Position numbers and translations under genes: made by a program. A stretch of DNA of 64,000 nt. It comes from Ga0077555 sp033764055 (GTDB lineage Bacteria > Pseudomonadota > Alphaproteobacteria > Rhizobiales > Hyphomicrobiaceae). The stretch is from assembly GCA_033764055.1 (NCBI GenBank), contig JANRJI010000136.1:62001-126000 (forward strand), written 5' to 3'. Below the pieces are notes generated by a model. It was not told the origin of the DNA. It ran no database searches and saw only the letters and a list, made by a program, of their open reading frames with translations. Positions 52,873 through 60,080 of this stretch are shown here, piece by piece. Numbering within the stretch: the stretch's first letter is position 1; each line of letters begins with the position of its first letter.

Positions 52873-53997
52873 ATGCGCCCCGAGGCCGACCCGGGCCGGC
52901 TGAGTGACCTCGATCTGCCCACCCACAGAGGGCTGGTGATCGCCGGCGTGTCCTGGTGGAACCGACGACAGGTTGCAGGCTTGCTGGCCCCGCTCGATCA
53001 GCGGCCGGTCATGCGGCCGGACGTCGACATCGACGCCGTTGAGATCGCCGCTGGGGACGGCCGCGCCTTGGTGGCGTGGGCCTCGAAGCTCGCGCCCGAC
53101 GTGGTTGCGCGGTGCTCGGAGCGCAACGTGCCTCTCGTGCGCATCGAGGACGGCTTCCTCCGGTCCGTGGGGTTGGGCGCAGGTCTCGTCAGCGGCTCGT
53201 CATACGCCCTCGACCGGAGGGGCATCTACTACGATGCGACAGCGCCGAGCGACCTCGAGCATCTGCTGGAGCACGCCGATCTGCAGTCCGGCGACATCGC
53301 CCGCGGCCGCCGCCTTCGTGAGTTGATCGTCGCCAACCGCCTCTCGAAGTACAATCTCGCCGCGACACCTCCCGAGTTGCCGTCCACCCTCGGACGCGAG
53401 CGCATTTTCGTGCCAGGGCAGGTCGCCGCCGACGCTGCCATCCGCACCACGCTATCGGCGACCGTCGATCTGACCGGGCCCAACGTCAACCTCGAGCTAC
53501 TGAGGGCTGTGCGGCGACGCAATCCGAAGGCATTGATCGTTTACAAGCCTCACCCCGACGTCGCCAAGGGTCTGCGCCCGGGGACTGTGACGGCCGACGC
53601 GGCGAGGGGCCTGATCGACGTCGAAGCCACCGGCGCCGACATCCTCTCGCTCATCGACGTCGTCGACCGGATCGAGACGCTGTCGTCGCTTTCCGGGTTC
53701 GAGGCCCTGCTGCGCGGCAAGGCCGTCACCGTGCACGGCCTGCCCTTCTACGCGGGCTGGGGGTTGACCGACGACATGACCGTCACAGGTCGCCGCACGC
53801 GCCAACGGTCTATCGACGAGCTCGCCGTACTCGCGCTCACTCGCTACTGCCGGCATGTCGATCCGCAGAGCGGCGAGCCCATCTCCTGCGAGCGCCTCGC
53901 CGAGCGTCTGGCCGGCCTCAAGCTGCGCAGCAGCCATCACCTCGTCGCCGAGCTTCGTACCCGGATCTCGTGGCTCGGGCGGCGCCTTGGCCTCTGA
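52873..53997 (+). CDS. KpsC-like capsule glycosyltransferase, single domain (copy 2)
   Basis: 374-residue Capsule_synth protein related to the gene at 41693. Shared landmarks are VRIEDGFLRSVGLGA, RRGIYYDATAPSDLE, LSKYNLA, ALIVYKPHPDVAKG and VTVHGLPFYAGWGLTDD. It more closely resembles the second half of KpsC by its length and the C-terminal TRYCRHVDPQSGEPISCERL region; I infer rather than show this. AAGGAG lies 8 bases before the ATG. It follows the oxoamine synthase by 46 bases and ends the plus-strand run. It is convergent with the dioxygenase-like gene 11 bases away. Confidence 0.87.
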   Translation: MRPEADPGRLSDLDLPTHRGLVIAGVSWWNRRQVAGLLAPLDQRPVMRPDVDIDAVEIAAGDGRALVAWASKLAPDVVARCSERNVPLVRIEDGFLRSVGLGAGLVSGSSYALDRRGIYYDATAPSDLEHLLEHADLQSGDIARGRRLRELIVANRLSKYNLAATPPELPSTLGRERIFVPGQVAADAAIRTTLSATVDLTGPNVNLELLRAVRRRNPKALIVYKPHPDVAKGLRPGTVTADAARGLIDVEATGADILSLIDVVDRIETLSSLSGFEALLRGKAVTVHGLPFYAGWGLTDDMTVTGRRTRQRSIDELAVLALTRYCRHVDPQSGEPISCERLAERLAGLKLRSSHHLVAELRTRISWLGRRLGL

Positions 53998-54008
53998 CGG
54001 GCGAAGGC

Positions 54009-55139
54009 TCAGGCGGCCTTGGTCTCGCACGGGGGGCTTGCCCACGTCTGCGTCTGTGGTCGCCCCCCCGCCCCCGGCAGCACGCTGCTCACCTGCCTCT
54101 CGACCTCGGGCAGCGCCTCTGCCGGCACGCGGCGCCAGCTCGGCAAGCCACCTCGGGCTGCTGCCCTGCGGTCGGCGCCCCGCCAGGACCACGCCAAGCC
54201 TCGGCTCTCGATCCAGCCTGCCAGGCTCGGCAGCAGCCCCGGCAGCGGATTGAAGGGGTTCGACCGGCTCGACGCGTAGATGGCCACGCGTACCGCACCA
54301 CCCTCGGCATCGCCGCGACGGTGGAAGCCATGGGTGTCGGCAATCACCAGAGTATTGCCCGGCACCGCCAGTTGCACCGGCTCGGGGTAGCCGAGGCGCA
54401 GCCGATCCTCCTCGGTCAGCCGCAGCGAGCCTTTGGCCGAGTATCTGTTCCCGTGCTCGCAGGCGTGGATGCTGATCTCGCGCTCCCAGGCCATCCGCCT
54501 TCGGCTGAAGCGATGCGATCCCGGAACATAGGTGAAGGGGCCATCCTGCGGCCGTACATCGCCGAGGAAGTACCAACCCTTCATCGTCGAGTGGAACGTG
54601 TCCGAATGCAGGGCTTTCTGTGGGTCGACGCTGCCGCTCGCGACGCCGTTGTGGACCACGTGAGTGAGGAACAGTGGCCGCTTCCGGCGCCCTGCAATGT
54701 ACATCAGCAGGCCGGCCAGGCTCCGGTCGCGGACGAATGCAGCCGTCGCCGGCATGGCCTGCAGCGTCCGTCCATCGAGCAGCATCATGCGCGTGACCGT
54801 GTCGCCCTGCACACACTCGCGTAATTCGCCGGGAGCACCCGGTCCGTGTGCACGGCGCGCCTCGTCGCAAATTCTTGCGTAGTCCTCGGGCGGCAGCACA
54901 TCCCGCACGACGACGAATCCGTTCTCGCGGAACTGGCGGCGATGCTCGGCACTCGCCAGCGGCGACAGCAGCAGCCGTCGCCACGACACCATCGCATGCC
55001 CCAGCGCGTAGCGGGCCGCATGCAAGCCGAGCGTGTTGAGGGTCTTGCTGCCGAGAATGGGATTGTCCTGGAACGACTTGCCCTGTCCGAAGACTTGGAC
55101 CAGCCACCAGGGCCAGAGTACGAGTCGCGCGGCCTTCAT
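54009..55139 (-). CDS. Phytanoyl-CoA dioxygenase family (Fe(II)/2-oxoglutarate) hydroxylase
   Basis: 376-residue PhyH-type non-heme iron oxygenase. The iron ligands are H178 and D180 in ALHSDTFHST and a distal His in VIADTHGFHRRG (H270 or H273); R274/R275 would bind 2-oxoglutarate. The N-terminal part shows FRENGFVVVRDVLPPEDYARICD, a typical PhyH opening. It would hydroxylate a lipid or other carbon chain. GAGGGAG precedes ATG 55139. It is in the capsule locus, downstream of two KpsS-like genes on the minus strand and beside the PKS run, so hydroxylation of the polyketide-derived lipid is plausible; glycan hydroxylation is an alternative. Confidence 0.87.
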   Translation of the reverse strand: MKAARLVLWPWWLVQVFGQGKSFQDNPILGSKTLNTLGLHAARYALGHAMVSWRRLLLSPLASAEHRRQFRENGFVVVRDVLPPEDYARICDEARRAHGPGAPGELRECVQGDTVTRMMLLDGRTLQAMPATAAFVRDRSLAGLLMYIAGRRKRPLFLTHVVHNGVASGSVDPQKALHSDTFHSTMKGWYFLGDVRPQDGPFTYVPGSHRFSRRRMAWEREISIHACEHGNRYSAKGSLRLTEEDRLRLGYPEPVQLAVPGNTLVIADTHGFHRRGDAEGGAVRVAIYASSRSNPFNPLPGLLPSLAGWIESRGLAWSWRGADRRAAARGGLPSWRRVPAEALPEVERQVSSVLPGAGGRPQTQTWASPPCETKAA

Positions 55140-55254
55140 CGACGTCACTCCCTCACCCGAGCAGCCGGACGTCAGGGATAAGTTCCGACACCACGATCGG
55201 CAAGCTGCGGACAAAATAAACGTGTGGGCGAAATTGGACCACGACGGTGCGGGC

Positions 55255-56538
55255 TCATGATGGCAATATCCCTGGCTCTCGTAGCCCGGCGATGCATCCG
55301 GGTCTGTCCGTCAGCAGGGCATGGGTCATCGAGCGCACCGCCTCGTCCAGACCGGCCGGGGAGTAGATCGTTCCCCGCACCTGGACCGTGCCGGCGAGCG
55401 CGCGAACAAAATCCGCGGCCAAACCCGGATCCGGCGCCTCTGGGCGTGACCAGAACGTATCCAGGTCGCCACCGTGGACGAGGCCCGGAACGTCGTAGAT
55501 GGCCGGCGCCAGCACCTTAACCGGTATGCCGCCAAGGATCGCCTCCAACCCTGCCGACGAGTTGATCGTGACGAGGCCCCGCGACACCGGCAGCATCGCA
55601 TCCAGCCTGCCCCCGTCGACGAGGAGGATCCGATCGCCCATCGCATGCCGGCCGGCCAGCCGTTGGATGAGGGGGCGCCACGGCCGCAGTCCATTGTCGA
55701 GCGGATGCGTCTTCAAGACGAGCATCGCGTCGCGGGGCGCATGCGCCGCAAACGAGGCGAGGACGACCTCGAGCGCTTCGGCCTGCCCTCGGAACGGAGA
55801 GCGTGCACGGACCTGGAAATCGCCTTCGAGCTGCATCGCGACGAGGAAGTAGGGGCGCCCGCCCGCCGCCAAGTCTGCAACCACGCGCTCTGCCCTACTG
55901 TTGCGCTGGCGCTCGGTCACGAGGCGCCACAGCCAAGCCGCATACTCCAAGGGCGGCCAATCGATCGTGTGGCGCTCGTAGTGGGGATAGAGAAACCACA
56001 GCAGCGAGTTGGAGAGATTGTAGACGACGTCGGGCACAGCCACCCACGTGAACCTCGTCTCGAATCGGCGGGTAAGGTCGACCGGCCCACATTGGCGGGC
56101 GAGCTGCCGGATCGCATCGGGCTCGCGCGGGAAGATCGACCCACCGCCGGTGCCGTCCCGATCGACCGTCATCCAATCCGGCCGCAGGTACCCGAGCTCC
56201 GTGACGAAGATGCGCGCGCCCCGCCGTCGCCCCTCCTCGGCAGCAATGCGATGGTAGACGCGGCACTCGCCGTGGAGAACGATGTCGCTCACCGCCCTGT
56301 CGGCAAGGAGCCTCGCGACGAACGCCGCGAAGCCATCCGGGCGCCCGCGGAAATCGACCGCATCCGGCCGCCGCCAGTGCATCCGGTCACCGATGCACAG
56401 GTTCACCCGGCAGACCCGATGTCCGGCCGCCCCGACAGCGTCGGCGATCCGCGCGTAGAGTGGCGAGAGCGGTCCTTGAAGGAACAGGAAGGAGCGCGCG
56501 GGCGCTGCCATCTCCCGGCCTGCCGCGGGCGCGGTCAT
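55255..56538 (-). CDS. KpsS-like capsule biosynthesis protein (copy 1)
   Basis: 427-residue Capsule_synth protein of the KpsS/LipB group. KpsS adds the first Kdo to the lipid acceptor in group 2 capsules. Landmarks are RSFLFLQGPLSPLYARI, VNLCIGDRMHWRRP, VTELGYLRPDWMT, VLKTHPLDNGLRPW and LVTINSSAGLEAILGGIPVKVL. It is a paralogue of the gene immediately upstream; the start ATG overlaps that gene's stop as ATGA (56535-56538), so they are coupled. A second in-frame ATG lies 9 codons downstream. Because two KpsS copies exist, one may act on a different acceptor. Confidence 0.87.
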   Translation of the reverse strand: MTAPAAGREMAAPARSFLFLQGPLSPLYARIADAVGAAGHRVCRVNLCIGDRMHWRRPDAVDFRGRPDGFAAFVARLLADRAVSDIVLHGECRVYHRIAAEEGRRRGARIFVTELGYLRPDWMTVDRDGTGGGSIFPREPDAIRQLARQCGPVDLTRRFETRFTWVAVPDVVYNLSNSLLWFLYPHYERHTIDWPPLEYAAWLWRLVTERQRNSRAERVVADLAAGGRPYFLVAMQLEGDFQVRARSPFRGQAEALEVVLASFAAHAPRDAMLVLKTHPLDNGLRPWRPLIQRLAGRHAMGDRILLVDGGRLDAMLPVSRGLVTINSSAGLEAILGGIPVKVLAPAIYDVPGLVHGGDLDTFWSRPEAPDPGLAADFVRALAGTVQVRGTIYSPAGLDEAVRSMTHALLTDRPGCIAGLREPGILPS

Positions 56539-57881
56539 GGTCGGGCCTTCGCCTTCAGGCGGGCCGCGCTGGAGCATGCGACCGCCGATGGCATCGCCTG
56601 GTCGAGGAAGGGCACCCCCATCTGTCGCGCCTTCTCCAGACGGGGCGGCGGATCGACGAACGCTCCAGGCTCGTTGACGGTGCCCGTGATGAGCCGGTCC
56701 GCGATCTCGGTCGCGGCCTTCGCCATGCCCGCACGATTGTAGAAGCTTCCCTTTATCTGGATGCTGTTGGCGAGGAGCCGGAGAAACGCATCCCTGACGG
56801 CAGGGTCCGGCGCTTCCGGTGTGGTCCAGAAGGTGTCGAGCGGTCCCTGGTGCGTCAGCCCCGGGATATCGAAGGTGGCCATGCCGAGGACTTTGGTCGG
56901 CCGCCCCTTGAGGATCGAGCTGATCCCGACGGTGCTGTTGATCAGGATCACACCCTCGGCATGGTCGAGCAGGGTCGGTAGGTGACCGCCATCGATGGTC
57001 GTGAAGCGGTCCCCAAGGCCCAGGGCGTTCGCCTTCGCCCCCACGACATGCGACCACCGCTCCCACCCATTGTCCAATGGATGGATCTTGAACACCACGC
57101 CGAGCTCCCGGTCCGGCGAAGCCGCCAGCGACCGGAGCACGAGATCGATCGCCTCGCTCTGATGCCGGAATGGAGAGTTCGCACGAAGCTGGTAGTCGTT
57201 CTGCATCTGCAGTGGCACCAGCATGTAGCGGCGGCCACTCTCGATCCACTTCGCCGTGCGCACGAACGCCCGCCGGCCCCGCCTGCCGGAAGCCATGAGC
57301 CTCGGAATGTAGCTGAGGTAGTTCAGCAACGGGTTGTAGAAGGCGTCGGCATTATAGCGCGGGTAAAAAGGTCGCCCGAAGTACGTCGACAGATGATGGA
57401 CGACCTCGTGGAACGCCTCCGTGGCAAAGCCATGCGGAAACGTCACAGTCATGTCCGGCGCCGGCAATCCCTCTGCCGCCGCGTGTATCTTCACCCGATC
57501 GTTGGGAAAATGCGACAGCGAGGACATGCCGCGACGCTCAAGCGTGATCCAGTCCGGCCTGAGATAGCCGAACTCGTAGACGGTCGTCGTGACGCCGAGA
57601 TCGTCGGCGACCTCCATCGCCACCCGGTGATACGGCAGACGGTCGCCATAGTAGAGGATGTCCGTCACACCGTGCCGGCGAATGTAATCTGCGAGGAAAT
57701 CCCTCCACCCGTCATAGGACCCCCGGAAGCTCGTCGCGCCCGGTCCAGACCACTGCAGGCGGTCGCCGAGACACAGATTGATCCTCAGCACGTGGTGGCC
57801 GCGCGACCTGATCTCGCGCGCCAGCTTCGCCACGAACCGTCCAGGCGGCGACTGCAGAAATAGGAACGTCCTGGAGGTCAT
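56535..57881 (-). CDS. KpsS-like capsule biosynthesis protein (copy 2)
   Basis: 448-residue paralogue of the adjacent KpsS-like protein. Shared landmarks are RTFLFLQSPPGRFVAKL, INLCLGDRLQWSGP, VYEFGYLRPDWITLERRG, VFKIHPLDNGWERW and LINSTVGISSILKGRPTKVLG. It would be a cytoplasmic glycosyltransferase acting early on the lipid-linked capsule starter. AAGGA lies 6 bases before ATG 57881. It is the first gene of the minus-strand capsule operon KpsS-KpsS-PhyH. The tandem pair looks like an old duplication, since identity is limited to motif regions. Confidence 0.87.
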   Translation of the reverse strand: MTSRTFLFLQSPPGRFVAKLAREIRSRGHHVLRINLCLGDRLQWSGPGATSFRGSYDGWRDFLADYIRRHGVTDILYYGDRLPYHRVAMEVADDLGVTTTVYEFGYLRPDWITLERRGMSSLSHFPNDRVKIHAAAEGLPAPDMTVTFPHGFATEAFHEVVHHLSTYFGRPFYPRYNADAFYNPLLNYLSYIPRLMASGRRGRRAFVRTAKWIESGRRYMLVPLQMQNDYQLRANSPFRHQSEAIDLVLRSLAASPDRELGVVFKIHPLDNGWERWSHVVGAKANALGLGDRFTTIDGGHLPTLLDHAEGVILINSTVGISSILKGRPTKVLGMATFDIPGLTHQGPLDTFWTTPEAPDPAVRDAFLRLLANSIQIKGSFYNRAGMAKAATEIADRLITGTVNEPGAFVDPPPRLEKARQMGVPFLDQAMPSAVACSSAARLKAKARP

Positions 57882-58175
57882 CCTGTCCTTCGTCAATCGA
57901 GCCCGAATAGCCGCTGCCGCCGCCCCTCCTCCGCTGATCAGTCGACGCGTCACCCTAATCCGGCGGGTCTGACCGGCCGCTGCTCTGTCCGCCGACGTCC
58001 CTTCCCTCCTCCAGACCGATCCCGAGTGCCAATAGGACCGTCAATATCCGCCCCGTTCAAGGTGCGGGCATAGGCGTCCGCGTCGACCTTGGCAAGCCCG
58101 TCCGCCTGCGCCCAAACGCTCCTCTTGCGTCGGCACAACCGCCTCCCGGCCGATCGTTGCGTCCCCATGCGGCTC

Positions 58176-58619
58176 TCACTTCGCCAGCTCCGCCTCGATC
58201 TTGCCGAACATGTAGGCCCACTTCGCCTTCTGCACCTCGACCAGCGCGCGCATGCTCTCGCGCACCTCCCGAAGGCGGTCGCAGTCAGGGTTCGCGGCAC
58301 TCGTCCCTTCCGCGCCGAGTTGCTCGATGCGGGCCAGGAATTCGGCTGAGCGCTCGTCATAGCCCGTGATCGTGACGTCCTGCACGATGGGCGCGGCCTC
58401 GGCGAGAAACTGGTCGTGCGTCCAGTTGCGCTTGGCCTTCAGCAGACGCAGCTTTGCCTGGAAGCCGGGCTTGTTGGTTTGGTTGAGGCCGCGTAGCGCC
58501 TCGGCGGCCGCGCCGACGGCGGCTTCGAAGTCGGCCCTGGAGCACGCCTGCGCAAATCCGTCGGCCGCGCCGACCGCAGACAGAGCCAGCACCAGCGGCA
58601 ACGAAACTGGAGCCCACAT
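58176..58619 (-). CDS. Small secreted protein of unknown function
   Basis: 147-residue protein with an N-terminal signal peptide (MWAPVSLPLVLALSAVGAADG, likely cleaved after FAQA). The mature part is helical: an NKPGFQAKLRLLKAKRNW helix, two cysteines (one near the mature N-terminus in ACSRADFE and one in NPDCDRLRE) that could form a disulfide, and a final AKWAYMFGKIEAELAK. GAGGG and GGGGA precede the ATG. I recognise it only as resembling uncharacterised periplasmic proteins of Rhizobiales. It lies 294 bases from the start of the capsule operon. Confidence 0.65.
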   Translation of the reverse strand: MWAPVSLPLVLALSAVGAADGFAQACSRADFEAAVGAAAEALRGLNQTNKPGFQAKLRLLKAKRNWTHDQFLAEAAPIVQDVTITGYDERSAEFLARIEQLGAEGTSAANPDCDRLREVRESMRALVEVQKAKWAYMFGKIEAELAK

Positions 58620-58876
58620 TCCCCGACCCTCGCTGCTGGCGATGAACGACTGCCCAGACGCGGGATCGTCGATGCCATTCTCGCCGACCCGCTGTCGCCA
58701 GGCTGCCGCACCCCAACCATCCCGGCCAAAAGATGGCTGTCGGCCACCTCCCCAGCCGACATTGCATGCCCCCTTCTCGCCGGACCGGCAAGTCGCGAAG
58801 CTTGTCCTCGGATGCACTTATCCCCGGCTTCGCGCGGCGTGAGACGATCGCCCAGCATGGCACCTGGGAGCTTCAC

Positions 58877-59299
58877 ATGTCTTCAGCTAAGCCCGCATCC
58901 GGGCACTCTGCCGCGGCGGCGCAGAACGGCCCTCGCCCTTCTGGCAGAGACGCACTGCCGTCCCGTGCCGGGCATGTCTATGCTCGCGAGCGGGACTTGC
59001 CACGTCTCATTCCGCTCTGGCCGTGCGAGGTCCTCGACCGTAGCCCTGAAGGGCATCACCGCATCATTCAGCGCCTGCGCCGGGCCTTGCGAGAGGAGCG
59101 CCGCAGAGGCCTTGCTGGAGACTGGTCGTACGACCTGGCCCGGCATGCAGGCCTTTTCCGTGCCTTCAAAGCAGAGCTCGCCGACGCCCCGCTGCCGCTG
59201 ACGTCATGGGCTGGCCCGATGTTCCGTCGGGGCGCTGCCGGGCCGAAACAGGCCGTTGCGGATGGGCGGGAGAAAGACGAGGGCAGCTCGGCTGACTAG
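58877..59299 (+). CDS. Small conserved protein of unknown function
   Basis: 140-residue protein. The central part, RLIPLWPCEVLDRSPEGHH followed by RIIQRLRRALREERRRG and SYDLARHAGLFRAFKAEL, is conserved in my recognition of rhizobial proteins and looks like a helical DNA- or RNA-binding module, but no function is known. N- and C-terminal segments are low complexity. ATG 58877 has GGGAG 7 bases upstream. Its stop shares CTAG (59296-59299) with the stop of the convergent mucR-family gene. Confidence 0.68.
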   Translation: MSSAKPASGHSAAAAQNGPRPSGRDALPSRAGHVYARERDLPRLIPLWPCEVLDRSPEGHHRIIQRLRRALREERRRGLAGDWSYDLARHAGLFRAFKAELADAPLPLTSWAGPMFRRGAAGPKQAVADGREKDEGSSAD

Positions 59300-59706
59300 G
59301 CTTCGTCGCGCCGGGTTCCGAGGCCCATCTTCTTGGCGAGCTGCGAGCGGGCTGCCGCATAGTTCGGCGCGACCATCGGGTAGTCGTGCGGCAGCTGCCA
59401 CTTGGCGCGGTACTCCTCTGGAGACATCTTGTAGTGGGTTCGCAAGTGACGCTTCAGCGACTTGAATTTCTTCCCGTCCTCGAGACAGATGATGTAATCG
59501 GGCGTCACCGATCGCTTGACCGGAACTGCGGGCTTCAACTCGTCGCGCACCGTGATATCGGCCGTGCCGGAGGCTTGAGAGAGCGCCTGATGCACATCCC
59601 CGATCAGGGACGGCAGCTCTGCGCTCGCCAGCGCATTCTTGCTGACATAGGCAGCCACGATCTCGGCCGTCAGCTTGATCAGGTCGGGACGCGGTGCTTC
59701 TTCCAT
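59296..59706 (-). CDS. MucR/Ros family transcriptional regulator
   Basis: 136-residue zinc-finger regulator of the Ros/MucR group, which binds AT-rich DNA and often controls surface polysaccharides and its own gene. The finger is IICLEDGKKFKSLKRHLRTHY: C74, D77, H87 and H91, so Asp takes the place of the second cysteine, a natural variant of the family. The conserved C-terminal EEYRAKWQLPHDYPMVAPNYA segment is complete. The N-terminal oligomerisation half (TAEIVAAYVSKN) is present. GGGAGAG lies before ATG 59706. Its proximity to the capsule locus (1.4 kb away) makes control of those genes plausible but unproven. Confidence 0.95.
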   Translation of the reverse strand: MEEAPRPDLIKLTAEIVAAYVSKNALASAELPSLIGDVHQALSQASGTADITVRDELKPAVPVKRSVTPDYIICLEDGKKFKSLKRHLRTHYKMSPEEYRAKWQLPHDYPMVAPNYAAARSQLAKKMGLGTRRDEA

Positions 59707-60080
59707 CCATGCTCTCCCACTGCGGCCTGTCCCGTCGACACGTGCCGCAAATCGCCATCTGCTTCGTGCCTGCTGCCTTGTGCGAGACGAGGAGCAACGA
59801 TCTGCAGTATTTACTCGTTCAGAGCCAGTTCAGTTCAATATAGTTGGGCCTTTCAGGCATGTCACCGGAAAAACTCTCTCGACATGGTCCGGCTTCTTGC
59901 GCTCGAACCTTGTCCCCGCACAGTGCATGTCCCTCGCGTGGCATCGCCAGCCGCCCTGCTTCTGCCGCCGTGGCAGGTTAGGTGCTCGTTGTGCTAGCCT
60001 AGGTCGGCTTTCTGCAATCCCCGGCGTCGCTCGCGGCAACAGGGGGCTTGCCTCGCAGTCTCGTCCCCCGGGAGTACGTC
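59707..60080. other. AT-richer upstream region of the mucR-family gene
   Basis: 374 bases without a gene, between the divergent mucR-family gene and the peptidase gene. A comparatively AT-rich stretch lies at 59800-59845 with the repeated segment CAGTTCAGTTCAA, a plausible place for the regulator's own binding site. Confidence 0.5.
59808..59838 (-). promoter_or_regulatory. Candidate promoter of the mucR-family gene
   Basis: On the minus strand, TTGAAC (59838-59833) and TAAATA (59813-59808) are spaced 19 bases apart, slightly long. Transcription would begin about 95 bases before the start codon. Support is weak. Confidence 0.3.

Noticed and set aside
57950..58360. Possible 136-codon minus-strand gene before the capsule operon.
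   Set aside because: Arg/Ser/Gly-rich composition, no ribosome site, and it overlaps the small secreted gene in another frame.
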